55,738 nucleotides of DNA from an uncultured Prevotellaceae bacterium. Its GTDB lineage: Bacteria > Bacteroidota > Bacteroidia > Bacteroidales > Bacteroidaceae. Within the stretch, counting starts at the first letter, position 1, and each line of letters begins with the position of its first letter. Under the pieces are notes generated by a model. The model had not been told where the DNA came from and searched no databases. It worked only from the letters and a program-made list of their open reading frames with translations. The DNA lies in the NCBI GenBank assembly GCA_902800595.1, contig CADCFA010000014.1:1-55738 (forward strand), in the 5' to 3' direction. The translations under genes and the position numbers were made by a program. Shown one piece after another: positions 18,806 through 28,715 of the stretch.

Positions 18806-19975
18806 GTGAAACATTTAAGAAAGGATTTTTGTACATTTTTAGGTATCATTCTGATGATACTTCCGCTAAAAGCGGCAGCCCAGGATTCACTTCTCACAAA
18901 TGCGATGGATTCTGTGGAGGTCAGCCTGCTCACCTGCTCACCGCATGAAGAGATCTATAGTCTGTATGGCCACACCGCCCTGCGATGGCATGACCTCAGA
19001 ACCCAGGAAGACCTGGCCTTCAACTGGGGTGTCTTCAACTTCAAGAAGCCCTATTTTGTACTGCGCTTTGTGTTTGGTCTGACCGACTATGAGTTGGGGG
19101 CTGTCCCCATGAAATACTTCATGGAGGAGTATCGCCAGGTGGGCAGCAGTGTCACCGAACAGATACTCAACCTGACAGCCGAAGAGAAACGGAACCTCTA
19201 TCTGGCATTGGTTAAGAACCTGCAGCCGGAGAACAGGATTTATCGTTATAATTACTTCTACGACAACTGCTCAACACGCCCAAGAGACATCATCGAGCAA
19301 AGCATAAACGGAAAGGTGGAATATGCTGAGAAAGAAGGTTTTACACCATCTTACAGAGATATGGTTCGTGTCTGTACCAGAAACCACCCCTGGGCTACTT
19401 TCGGTAATGATATTTTACTAGGTGTAAGAGCTGATTTCGCCACTGACAGACGGCAGCAGGAGTTCCTGCCAGACCATCTGCTTTACGACTTCGATCGCGC
19501 CCAGATCTATACCGATGGCGAATACCGCCCGTTGGTCAAGGAAAGAAGAACCATCGTACCGGCAGGCGTACAGGTGATCGAACCCGACTTCCTGTTCACG
19601 CCTTCAGAGTGTGCCTATGCCCTGCTCCTCCTGTCACTCGTGATCTTATTCATAGAATGGCGGAAGAAGACGACCTTCCGCGTTTGGGACACCCTGTTGA
19701 TGACAGTCCAGGGGCTGGTGGGATCAGTACTCTTTGTCATGCTGTTCTCCCAGCATCCCACGACAAGCACCAATCTGCAGCTGCTGCTTTTCAATCCCCT
19801 GCCCTTCTTCTTCCTGCCAGCAGTCATCAGGGGGCGCTCCACCCGTTGGTGGATCCTGCAAGCCGCACTGTTCACTTTGTTTATGATAGGCAGTCTTTTC
19901 CAGAGCTACGCAGAAGGGATGATCATTGTGGCACTATGTTTGCTGCTTAGATCAGCGATTCATTTCAAAAACTGA
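18806..19975 (+). CDS. DUF4105 (Lnb N-terminal-like) membrane protein
   Basis: An N-terminal periplasmic domain (about 25-240) matches DUF4105: LLTCSPHEEIYSLYGHTALR, FNWGVFNF and YFYDNCSTRPRDI with its Cys. The last 130 residues hold four or five transmembrane segments (ALLLLSLVILFIEW, VQGLVGSVLFVMLF, ILQAALFTLFMIGSLF). The signal peptide (KHLRKDFCTFLGIILMILPL, then KAAAQ) requires a start at GTG 18806; the first ATG at 18854 would cut it off, and the frame open to 18659 crosses the promoter. This gives 389 aa. DUF4105 resembles papain-like/NlpC folds, but the biochemical role is not established. Confidence 0.8.
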   Translation: MKHLRKDFCTFLGIILMILPLKAAAQDSLLTNAMDSVEVSLLTCSPHEEIYSLYGHTALRWHDLRTQEDLAFNWGVFNFKKPYFVLRFVFGLTDYELGAVPMKYFMEEYRQVGSSVTEQILNLTAEEKRNLYLALVKNLQPENRIYRYNYFYDNCSTRPRDIIEQSINGKVEYAEKEGFTPSYRDMVRVCTRNHPWATFGNDILLGVRADFATDRRQQEFLPDHLLYDFDRAQIYTDGEYRPLVKERRTIVPAGVQVIEPDFLFTPSECAYALLLLSLVILFIEWRKKTTFRVWDTLLMTVQGLVGSVLFVMLFSQHPTTSTNLQLLLFNPLPFFFLPAVIRGRSTRWWILQAALFTLFMIGSLFQSYAEGMIIVALCLLLRSAIHFKN

Positions 19976-19983
19976 AGCATAAA

Positions 19984-20015
19984 TTTGGTTTTTCGGTGAT
20001 TTTGTGCTATCTTTG
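19984..20015 (+). promoter_or_regulatory. secA promoter
   Basis: TTTG (19984-19987), 20 bases, TATCTTTG (20008-20015), a textbook Bacteroidetes promoter, 42 bases before the secA ATG. Confidence 0.82.
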
Positions 20016-20057
20016 CACCCGTTTTTACGTAGTAAACAATAAAAATTAGATAAAAAG

Positions 20058-23000
20058 ATGAATTTCAACAAGATTTTGAAGTCGCTCTTTGGAGACAAAT
20101 CCTCTCGCGACATGAAACTGATTCAGCCGTTTGTAGAGCAGGCAAAGGCTGCTGCTGCAAAGGTAGAATCACTGGATAACGATGCCCTCCGCCAGCGGAC
20201 GAAGGAATTGCAGAAGCAGGTTCAGGACTCTGCCAATCCTCAGAAGGCACGTATAGCAGAACTGAAGGCAACCATCGAGAACACCCCTATTGACGAGCGT
20301 GCCGATATCTTCGCACAGATCGATAAGATTGAGAAAGAGGTGCTTGAGATCTACGAGAAAGCCCTCGACGAGGTGATGCCTGAGGTCTTTGCCATTGTAA
20401 AAGAGACCGCCCGCCGCTTTGCGGAGAATGAAGAGACCGTTGTGACAGCTACCGACTTTGACCGTGAGCTGGCTGCCGACCCCAAGAAAGACTTCATCAC
20501 CATTGATGGCGACAAGGCCATCTACCATAACCACTGGACAGCTGGTGGTAACGACCTGAAGTGGGAAATGATCCACTACGACGTGCAGCTCTTCGGTGGT
20601 ACGGTGCTCCATCAGGGAAAGATTGCCGAGATGGCGACTGGTGAAGGTAAGACCCTCGTGGCTACCCTCCCCGTCTTCCTGAATGCACTGACAGGCAATG
20701 GCGTGCATGTGGTAACGGTGAACGACTATCTGGCAAAACGTGACTCCGAGTGGATGGGTCCGCTCTATATGTTCCACGGACTCTCTGTGGACTGTATCGA
20801 CAAGCACCTGCCTAACTCAGAAGAGCGTCGTAAGGCCTACCAGGCAGATATCACCTTTGGAACCAACAATGAGTTCGGTTTCGACTACCTGCGTGACAAT
20901 ATGGCAGTCTCACCTGCCGACCTGGTGCAGCGCTCACATAACTACGCCATCGTCGATGAGGTTGACTCCGTGTTGATCGACGATGCCCGTACCCCGCTGA
21001 TCATCTCCGGTCCTGTACCCAAGGGCGACGATCAGATGTTCGAGGAATACCAGCCATTGGTAGAGCGCCTGGTGGGTGTGCAGCGCCAGCTGGCCACCCA
21101 GTATCTGGCAGATGCCAAGAACCTGATTACAGAAGGTAACAGGCTGATGGAGGCAGGCAACAAGAAGGATGGTCAGGAGAAGCTCGATGCAGGTTTCCTG
21201 TCACTCTACCGCTCTCACAAGGCGCTGCCAAAGAACAAGCCCCTCATCAAATATCTGTCTGAGGAAGGTATCAAGGCAGGTATGCTGAAGACCGAGGAGG
21301 TCTATATGGAGAACAACAACCGTCGTATGCCTGAGTGTATTGAGCCCCTCTACTTCGTGGTGGATGAGAAGCTCAACTCATGCGACCTCACCGATAAGGG
21401 TACCGCCTGGCTGGCTAAGCAGGTGAACGATGCGGAGCTGTTCGTATTGCCCGACATCACCTCTGAGCTCTCTGCCCTTGAGGCTGAGACAGACCTCTCC
21501 GACGAGGAGCGTGTCAACAGGAAAGACGAGTTGTTGAACCACTACGCCATCCAGAGTGAGCGCGTACATACCCTGCAGCAGTTGCTGAAGGCCTATTGTA
21601 TGTTTAATAAGGACGACGAGTATGTGGTGATCGACGGTGAGGTGAAGATTGTGGACGAGCAGACAGGCCGTATCATGGAAGGCCGCCGCTGGAGCGACGG
21701 TCTGCACCAGGCTGTAGAGGCCAAGGAGCACGTGAAGGTAGAGGCTGCCACCCAGACCTTTGCCACCATCACCCTGCAGAACTACTTCCGTATGTATCAC
21801 AAGCTGGCAGGTATGACCGGTACGGCTTCTACGGAGGCAGGTGAGTTCTGGGATATCTATAAGCTCGACGTGGTGGAGATACCTACGAACCGCCCTGTGA
21901 TCCGTAACGACCAGGACGACCGTGTATATAAGACAGCCCGTGAGAAATACAACGCTGTGATCGAAGAGATTGTGAAGATGCGTGAGAGCGGTCGTCCTAC
22001 GCTGGTAGGTACCACCTCCGTGGAGATCTCTGAGTTGCTGTCGAAGATGTTGTCTATGCGTAAGATCCCCCACCAGGTGCTGAACGCCAAGCTCCACCAG
22101 AAGGAGGCCGACATCGTGGCACTGGCAGGTCAGTCAACCAACGGCCTCGGTGCTGTGACGATTGCCACCAACATGGCTGGTCGTGGTACCGATATCAAGC
22201 TGTCGCCAGAGGTAAAGGCTGCAGGCGGTCTGGCCATCATCGGTACAGAGCGTCATGAGAGCCGTCGTGTGGACCGCCAGTTGCGTGGTCGTGCCGGACG
22301 TCAGGGCGACCCGGGTTCTTCCGTCTTCTATGTATCACTCGAAGACAAGCTGATGCGTCTGTTCGCCTCAGAGCGTATCGCCTCCGTGATGGACCGTCTG
22401 GGCTTCAAGGAGGGCGAGATGATTGAGAGTCCGATGATCTCGAAGAGCATCGAGCGTGCCCAGAAGAAGGTGGAGGAGAACAACTTCGGTATCCGTAAGC
22501 GTCTGATTGAGTACGATGATGTGATGAACAAGCAGCGTACCGTGATCTACGAGAAGCGTCGTCACGCCCTGATGGGTGAGCGTATCGGTATGGATATCGC
22601 CAACATCTCAGGGTTGCAAGGAGGAATTCCTGCATATCCTGGCAATGGAGGTGCCTTTCACCAGCGAGGAGTTTATCAACCAGCCGCGTGAGGTACTGAC
22701 AGAGAATGCCTTCCAGGCAGCTATCGGCAACTTCAACCGCCGCACAGAGCGCATCCAGACCGTTGCTAATCCTATCATCAAGCAGGTCTATGAGAATCAG
22801 GGTCAGATGTATGAGCGTATCATGGTACCCCTGACCGACGGGCGTCGCATGTTCAATATCCCATGTAATCTGAAGGAGGCTTACGACACTGAGTCGAAGT
22901 CAGTAGTGAAGGAGTTCGAGAAGAGCATCCTGCTGCATATCATCGACGACTCCTGGAAGGAGAACCTGCGCCAGCTCGACGAGCTGAAGCACTCCGTTCA

Positions 23001-23379
23001 GAACGCCAGCTACGAGCAGAAGGATCCGTTGCTGATCTTCAAGCTGGAGAGTGCCAAGGTGTGGGACGACATGATCAACGAGATGTACAACCGCATCTGT
23101 TCAATCCTGACACGCGCCCAGATTCCTGAGATGCAGCAGCAGGTACAGGAGGCAGCGCCTGAGCAGCGCACCCAGCGTCAGCAATACACAGAGAGCAAGC
23201 AGCAGATTGGCGAGGAACAGCTGGTTGACCGCAACCAGCAGGCAGCAGCGCAGCAGGATACACGAGCCCAGCAGCCCCGTACCCCGATTACCAAAGACAA
23301 GCTGCCTGGCCGTAACGATCCCTGTCCTTGTGGAAGCGGCAAGAAATTCAAGAACTGTCACGGCAAAGGAATTGTATAA
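20058..23379 (+). pseudogene. secA: Protein translocase ATPase SecA, reading frame broken near residue 850
   Basis: Motor of the Sec translocon. The first frame (20058-22691, 877 aa) has Walker A GEGKT near residue 195, DEVDS near 300, the helicase motor 2 motif [20 protein letters not shown], and the start of the C-terminal scaffold ([14 protein letters not shown]). It then leaves frame, and the true continuation is in the next frame ([19 protein letters not shown] through 23379). The tail ends with the zinc motif [15 protein letters not shown]. Compared with Bacteroidetes SecA from memory, about 14-18 residues of the scaffold are also missing at the break (about 22605-22625), so this looks like a small deletion of length not divisible by three. 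Since SecA is essential, a sequence or assembly error is likely. Confidence 0.88.
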
Positions 23380-23382
23380 GCG

Positions 23383-24090
23383 ATGATTACAATCAGTAAT
23401 TTAAAGAAGCAGTTCGGTGAGACTATCGCATGTGATATCCCCTCGTTGACCATCAACGACGGGGATATCCTTGGTTTAGTGGGTAACAATGGTGCCGGCA
23501 AGACCACCCTTTTCCGCATGATGCTCGATCTGCTGAAGCCTGATGCAGGCGAGGTGGCACTCGACGGCATCAACCCGGCAGTATCTGAAGGCTGGAAAGC
23601 CTCAACAGGTGCCTATATCGACGAGGGGTTCCTCATCGACTTCCTCACACCGGAGGAATACTTTGCCTTTATCGGCAAGATTACCAACATGCCGCAGGAG
23701 GCAGTTGATGAGCGTATCAAGGACTTCGAGAAGCTGGCAGGTGGCGAGATCTTCGGACAGAAGAAGCTCATCCGCAACCTCTCGGCAGGTAACAAGCAGA
23801 AGGTGGGTATCATCTCTGCCCTCTTCAACCGTCCCAGACTGGTGATCCTCGACGAGCCCTTCAACTTCCTCGACCCTTCGAGCCAGAACATCCTGAAGCA
23901 CGAGCTCAAAGAGTATCGTCAGCAGACCGGTGCCACGATTCTGATATCCAGTCACAACCTGCAGCACACCATTGACATCTCCACCCGCATCACCCTGCTG
24001 GAGAAAGGACATATCATCAAAGACCTGTCGAACGAGAACGGCAGTGCCAAGACAGAATTAGAGAACTATTTCGATCAGGAAACAGAATAA
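23383..24090 (+). CDS. ABC transporter ATP-binding protein (ABC-2 type)
   Basis: Cytoplasmic ATPase subunit. Walker A is GNNGAGKTTLF near residue 33, the signature LSAGNKQKVG near 130, Walker B LVILDEPFNFLDPSS near 150, and the H-loop SSHNLQH near 190. At 235 aa it is a single domain. No permease gene is adjacent, so it must partner with a membrane protein encoded elsewhere. It starts three bases after the secA stop and ends three bases before feoB, suggesting one transcript. Substrate unknown. Confidence 0.88.
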   Translation: MITISNLKKQFGETIACDIPSLTINDGDILGLVGNNGAGKTTLFRMMLDLLKPDAGEVALDGINPAVSEGWKASTGAYIDEGFLIDFLTPEEYFAFIGKITNMPQEAVDERIKDFEKLAGGEIFGQKKLIRNLSAGNKQKVGIISALFNRPRLVILDEPFNFLDPSSQNILKHELKEYRQQTGATILISSHNLQHTIDISTRITLLEKGHIIKDLSNENGSAKTELENYFDQETE

Positions 24091-24093
24091 GAC

Positions 24094-26517
24094 ATGAAAC
24101 TCTCAGAATTAAACACTGGTGAAAGTGGCGTCATCGTCAAGGTGTTAGGCCACGGTGGTTTCCGTAAGCGCATCATTGAGATGGGCTTCGTGAAAGGTAA
24201 AAAGGTTGAGGTCTTGTTGAACGCCCCCCTTCAGGACCCCGTGAAATACAAGCTGATGGGCTACGAGGTATCGCTCCGCCATCAGGAGGCAGATATGATC
24301 GAGGTCATCACCGAGGAAGAGGCCCGTCAGCAGGAACAGCCCAAGACAACGGTAGCTCCCCCCATCAATGAAGCAGAACACCAGGACGACTTCCTGCAGC
24401 ATATCGCCCTGCAGAAGCGCCGTACTATCAATGTGGCGCTGGTGGGTAACCCGAACTGTGGTAAGACCTCGCTCTTCAACTATGCCAGTGGTGCCCACGG
24501 ACATGTCGGCAACTACAGTGGTGTCACCGTCGATGCCTCTGAGGCCCATGCCTCCTACTTCGGCTATGAGTTCAACCTGGTCGATCTGCCAGGCACCTAC
24601 TCCCTCTCGTGCTATTCGCCTGAGGAGCTGTATGTGCGCAAGCATCTCACCGAACAGACCCCCGACGTGGTGATCAATATCGTCGATGCCTCCAACCTGG
24701 AGCGCAACCTCTACCTCACCACCCAGCTGGTGGATATGAACATCCGCATGGTCTGTGCCCTGAACATGTATGATGAGTTTGAGCGTCGTGGCGACCGGGT
24801 AGATATCCCCACCCTCAGCACCCTGTTCGGTATGCCGATGATCCCCACGTCGTTTAAGAGCGGCATGGGTGTCAAGGAACTGTTCAAGGCAGTCATCCAG
24901 GTCTATGAGAACACCGACAAGACCACCCGTCACCTCCACATCAATTATGGTCACGAGATAGAAGACGGTATCGCCCATATCCAGAAATACCTGAAAGCCG
25001 ACGAGCATATCCGTCAGCGCTACTCCACCCGATATCTCGCCATCAAGATGCTGGAGAACGACTCACATATCATCGACTATGTGGAACAGCACATGGCTGG
25101 TGAGGATCGTACCGAGGAGCGCAAGCAGCTGATGGCTGCCCGTGTGAAGGCGGCAGCCCGTGTGCTGGAAGAGACGAAGACCGATGCCGAAACAGCCATC
25201 ATGGATGCCAAATACGGCTTTATCAACGGTGCGCTGAAAGAAGCGAAGTTCAAGACAGGCTCGAAGGAAGACACCTATAAGACAACCCATAGGATCGACT
25301 GGTTGCTCTCGCATAAGTACCTGGGCTTCCCTATCTTCTTCCTGATGCTCTACGTGATGTTTGAAGTCACCTTCTCACTGGGTCAGTATCCGATGGACTG
25401 GATTGAGGCAGGCGTAGCATGGGTGGGTGACCAGATCAGTGAGACGATGGCAGACGGACCGCTGAAGGCGATGCTGGTAGATGGTGTCGTGGGCGGTGTA
25501 GGCTCCGTGATTGTCTTCCTGCCCCAGATCCTCATCCTCTACTTCTTCATTTCACTGATGGAAGACTCAGGCTATATGGCTCGTGCCGCCTTCATCATGG
25601 ATAAGCTGATGCACAAGATGGGACTGCATGGCAAATCGTTTATTCCGCTCATCATGGGCTTCGGCTGCAATGTGCCCGCCATCATGGCGACACGCACTAT
25701 CGAAAGCCGTCGTTCCCGCATCATCACGATGATGATCCTGCCCTTCATGAGCTGTTCGGCACGCCTACCTATTTATATTATGATAGCCGGCACCTTCTTC
25801 TCGCTGCAATACCGTTCATGGGTATTGCTGTCGCTCTATGCCGTCGGCATCCTGATGTCAGTGATTGTCAGTAAGATATTCTCCTCACTGGTCATCAAAG
25901 GCGAAGACACCCCGTTCGTGATGGAGCTGCCCCCCTATCGTTGGCCTACGCCCAAAGCCATCTGGCGTCACACCTGGGAGAAAGGCAAGGAGTATCTCAA
26001 GAAGATGGGTGGCATCATCCTGGTAGCCTCTATCATCGTCTGGGCACTGGGCTACTATCCCCACAACGAAGCGCTCGACGTGCCGCAACAGCAGGAGCAG
26101 AGCTATATCGGTCGCATGGGTAAGACCATAGAGCCCATCTTCGAGCCGCAGGGTTTCAACTGGAAACTCGATGTGTCGCTGTTGGCAGGTGTAGGTGCCA
26201 AGGAGATTGTAGCCTCCACCATCGGTGTGCTCTACAGTGGCGACGACTCATTTGGCGACGATGACACATTCAGCGACGATTCGGAGAAATATACCCGTCT
26301 GCGCCAGATGATGCTCAAGGAAGGCATCACCCCGCTGGCAGCTTACGCCTACCTGATATTTATACTGCTCTACTTCCCCTGTATCGCCACCGTTGCCGCC
26401 ATCAAGAGTGAGACAGGCTCCTGGCGCTGGGCACTCTTCGCCGCAGGCTACACCACCGCCGTCGCCTGGCTCGTCTCCGCCCTCGTGTTCCAACTCGGAA
26501 GATTGGTTATTGGTTAA
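24094..26517 (+). CDS. feoB: Ferrous iron transporter, FeoA-FeoB fusion
   Basis: Inner-membrane Fe(II) uptake protein. Residues 1-75 are a FeoA (SH3-like) domain (SELNTGESGVIVKVLGHGGF). The G-domain follows with G1 VGNPNCGKTS near 115, G3 DLPGTYSLS near 165 and G4 NMYD near 225. The membrane part has two Gate motifs (GFGCNVPAIMATRTI and KEIVASTIGVLYS) and about ten helices. Length of 807 aa fits FeoA-FeoB fusions known in Bacteroidetes. The stop codon and the last residues (LVIG) lie inside a heptamer repeat array, so the C-terminal end appears to have been set by the repeat. No clear Fur site was recognised. Confidence 0.94.
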   Translation: MKLSELNTGESGVIVKVLGHGGFRKRIIEMGFVKGKKVEVLLNAPLQDPVKYKLMGYEVSLRHQEADMIEVITEEEARQQEQPKTTVAPPINEAEHQDDFLQHIALQKRRTINVALVGNPNCGKTSLFNYASGAHGHVGNYSGVTVDASEAHASYFGYEFNLVDLPGTYSLSCYSPEELYVRKHLTEQTPDVVINIVDASNLERNLYLTTQLVDMNIRMVCALNMYDEFERRGDRVDIPTLSTLFGMPMIPTSFKSGMGVKELFKAVIQVYENTDKTTRHLHINYGHEIEDGIAHIQKYLKADEHIRQRYSTRYLAIKMLENDSHIIDYVEQHMAGEDRTEERKQLMAARVKAAARVLEETKTDAETAIMDAKYGFINGALKEAKFKTGSKEDTYKTTHRIDWLLSHKYLGFPIFFLMLYVMFEVTFSLGQYPMDWIEAGVAWVGDQISETMADGPLKAMLVDGVVGGVGSVIVFLPQILILYFFISLMEDSGYMARAAFIMDKLMHKMGLHGKSFIPLIMGFGCNVPAIMATRTIESRRSRIITMMILPFMSCSARLPIYIMIAGTFFSLQYRSWVLLSLYAVGILMSVIVSKIFSSLVIKGEDTPFVMELPPYRWPTPKAIWRHTWEKGKEYLKKMGGIILVASIIVWALGYYPHNEALDVPQQQEQSYIGRMGKTIEPIFEPQGFNWKLDVSLLAGVGAKEIVASTIGVLYSGDDSFGDDDTFSDDSEKYTRLRQMMLKEGITPLAAYAYLIFILLYFPCIATVAAIKSETGSWRWALFAAGYTTAVAWLVSALVFQLGRLVIG

Positions 26518-26604
26518 CGGTTATTGGTTAACGGTTATTGGTTATTGGTTATTGGTTATTGGTTAACGGTTATTGGTTATTGGTTATTGGTTATTGGTTA
26601 TTGG
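26503..26604 (+). repeat. Heptamer tandem array TTGGTTA, feoB-ruvC junction
   Basis: Fourteen complete 7-bp units run from 26503 to 26600 with no gaps: eleven TTGGTTA and three ACGGTTA, followed by TTGG. Translated, three units (21 bases) encode VIGYWLL. The array contains the feoB stop (26515-26517) and the only possible ruvC start codons. Confidence 0.95.
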
Positions 26605-27173
26605 AAAAGATAATATTAGGAATTGACCCTGGAACCAACCTGATGGGCTATGGGCTTCTGAAGGTAGTAGATGGAAAGGCGCAGATGATCACCATGGGTG
26701 TGATCGACCTGCGTAAGTTCCCTGATGCCTATCTGAAACTGGGCCATATCTTCGAACGCGTGACGGGTATCATCGATGGCTATCTGCCTGACGAGATGGC
26801 AATCGAAGCCCCCTTCTTCGGCAAGAACGTACAGTCGATGCTGAAGTTAGGGCGTGCCCAAGGCACAGCCATCGCTGCCGCCATCCATCACGGGGTACCC
26901 ATCCATGAATATGCGCCTATGAAAATCAAGATGGCACTCACAGGCACAGGAGCAGCCTCCAAGGAGCAGGTGGCAGGCATGCTGCAACGCCTGCTGAAGA
27001 TCCCCAACGAGGAGATGGGTAAGTTTATGGATGCCACCGATGCCCTTGCCGCAGCCTACTGTCACTATCTGCAGATGGGGCGCCCCGAGAGCGAAGTAAA
27101 ATACAGAGGCTGGAAGGATTTTGTGAACAAGAACCAAGAAAAAGTCTCAAAACCCCATAAAAGCATAAAATAG
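26601..27173 (+). CDS. ruvC: Holliday junction resolvase RuvC, TTG start
   Basis: Endonuclease that resolves Holliday junctions with Ruv[19 protein letters not shown] is the canonical N-terminus with the first catalytic Asp; the Glu of [10 protein letters not shown] and the Asp residues of [12 protein letters not shown] complete the site. No ATG precedes the first catalytic Asp; the frame upstream is heptamer repeat with TTG codons at 26538, 26559, 26580 and 26601. I chose 26601 because MEKIILG is the usual start (190 aa); earlier TTGs would add VIGYWLL-type repeats. No ribosome-binding site is visible because the repeat occupies that place. Its stop overlaps the next gene's GTG by one base. 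Confidence 0.85.
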   Translation: MEKIILGIDPGTNLMGYGLLKVVDGKAQMITMGVIDLRKFPDAYLKLGHIFERVTGIIDGYLPDEMAIEAPFFGKNVQSMLKLGRAQGTAIAAAIHHGVPIHEYAPMKIKMALTGTGAASKEQVAGMLQRLLKIPNEEMGKFMDATDALAAAYCHYLQMGRPESEVKYRGWKDFVNKNQEKVSKPHKSIK

Positions 27174-28699
27174 TGAAATCGTCAAATTGTCAAATCATTA
27201 AGGTTTCTCATGCCACGGCTCGCAAGCCGGAGTGGTCGATGGCAGAACCCGTTGACTTCACCCTTGAAGAGGGGGAGCACATCGCCATCGTCGGACGTAA
27301 TGGTGCCGGCAAGTCGATGTTCGTTGATATCATCACCGGGCGCCACCCCGCATTCCCCAATATGGTGACCTACGGTTTCGATGCCCCCTACGACAATATC
27401 AAGTATATCTCCTTCCGTGATACCTATGGTGGCGACAACGATCGCACTTACTTCCTGCAGCAGCGCTGGAACCAGATGGAGATCGACGAGGAGACACCTA
27501 CTGTCGCCTCTAAGCTCGAAGAGGCCTACCAGCTGGCAGGCACCGACACGCCAGAGCGCCGTGCCCTCCAGCAGCACATCTACAAGCTGTTTCATCTCGA
27601 GTCGCTGCTCGACAAATATATCATCCTCCTATCGAGTGGAGAGCTCCGCAAGTATAAGTTAGCCTCCTCGCTCTTTACAGATCCCCGTGTCCTCATCATG
27701 GACAATCCCTTCATCGGACTCGATGCCGAGACGCGCGATCAGCTGAAAGAACTGTTGGCAACCCTTTCCGAAGAGCGTCACCTGCAGATCATCCTCGTTC
27801 TCTCCAGGTATGATGAGATCCCCGACTTCATCACCCATGTCGTGGAAGTCCGCGACATGCACGTGCTGCCAAAAGTCTCTCGCGAAAGCTTTTACAATAA
27901 CCAATATCCAATAACCAATAACCGTTATACAATAAACAATAACCAATATCCAATAACCGTTAAACTGCCCGAAGGGCAGAATCCGGAGGGAGAAAAAACG
28001 GTTAATGGTTATTGGTTATTGGTTAATGGTACCCCTTTGCCGGTTATTGAATTTAAGGATGTTTCCATTCGCTATGGCAGCCGGACCATCCTGAAAGATC
28101 TCACGTGGACGGTCAACCAAGGCGAACGCTGGGCCCTCTCCGGTCAGAACGGCAGTGGCAAATCCACCCTGCTCTCACTCGTCTGTGCCGACAACCCGCA
28201 GCGCTATGCCTGTGACATCACACTCTTCGGACACAAGCGAGGCAGCGGCAACAGCATTTGGGACATCAAGAAGCATATCGGCTACGTGTCACCTGAGATG
28301 CACCGCAGCTACCGTCAGGACATCCCCGCCATCCGAATCGTGGCAAGCGGTCTGCAAGACACCATCGGTCTCTATGCCAAACCCAACGAGGCTGAATACG
28401 ACATCTGTCGCCAATGGATGGATGTCTTCGGCATCGGTCACCTCGCCGACCGCACCTTCCTGAAGATGTCGAGTGGCGAACAGCGCCTGGTGCTCTTAGC
28501 CAGAGCCTTTGTCAAAGATCCCGACCTGCTAATTCTCGACGAGCCCCTTCACGGACTCGACAACTACAACCGTCGTCTGGTAAATGATGTCATAGAGACT
28601 TTCTGCCAGCGCCCTGACAAGACTCTCATCTTCGTCACCCACTACCAGGAAGAGCTCCCCGCAGTCATCGATCACGCCATCACCCTCCAACGTCACTAA
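27173..28699 (+). CDS. Two-domain ABC ATPase (ModF-like)
   Basis: Two ABC domains in one chain with no membrane segment, like ModF-type proteins. Domain 1 (about 1-240): Walker A VGRNGAGKSMF, signature LLSSGELRKYKLA, Walker B RVLIMDNPFIGLD. Domain 2 (about 288-508): GQNGSGKSTLL, KMSSGEQRLVLLARA, LLILDEPLHGLD. In domain 1 the Walker B glutamate is replaced by Asn (MDNP), so that half may bind rather than hydrolyse ATP. The linker (about 241-287) is almost wholly encoded by heptamer repeats and their spacer, giving YNNQYPITNN and NGYWLLVNG. Start is GTG at 27173, overlapping the ruvC stop by one base. Confidence 0.87.
   Translation: MKSSNCQIIKVSHATARKPEWSMAEPVDFTLEEGEHIAIVGRNGAGKSMFVDIITGRHPAFPNMVTYGFDAPYDNIKYISFRDTYGGDNDRTYFLQQRWNQMEIDEETPTVASKLEEAYQLAGTDTPERRALQQHIYKLFHLESLLDKYIILLSSGELRKYKLASSLFTDPRVLIMDNPFIGLDAETRDQLKELLATLSEERHLQIILVLSRYDEIPDFITHVVEVRDMHVLPKVSRESFYNNQYPITNNRYTINNNQYPITVKLPEGQNPEGEKTVNGYWLLVNGTPLPVIEFKDVSIRYGSRTILKDLTWTVNQGERWALSGQNGSGKSTLLSLVCADNPQRYACDITLFGHKRGSGNSIWDIKKHIGYVSPEMHRSYRQDIPAIRIVASGLQDTIGLYAKPNEAEYDICRQWMDVFGIGHLADRTFLKMSSGEQRLVLLARAFVKDPDLLILDEPLHGLDNYNRRLVNDVIETFCQRPDKTLIFVTHYQEELPAVIDHAITLQRH
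27895..28031. repeat. Inverted heptamer arrays with central hairpin inside the ABC gene
   Basis: Ten 7-bp units of CAATAAC type (27895-27964; variants CAATATC, CGTTATA, CAATAAA, CGTTAAA) are the reverse complement of the feoB-ruvC unit. A 6-bp hairpin CTGCCC-GAA-GGGCAG (27965-27979) follows, then 18 bases, then about five units in the opposite sense (ACGGTTA, ATGGTTA, TTGGTTA, TTGGTTA, ATGGTA; 27998-28031). The arms can pair. The whole block stays in frame. Confidence 0.9.
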
Positions 28700-28715
28700 A
28701 AACCACAGATAAGAT

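Noticed and set aside
24145-25008. 287-aa minus-strand ORF opposite feoB
   Set aside because: Shadow of the FeoB G-domain; no independent motif or start signal.
26503-26604. CRISPR array
   Set aside because: Units are 7 bp with no spacers, and no cas genes are nearby; it is a simple tandem repeat.
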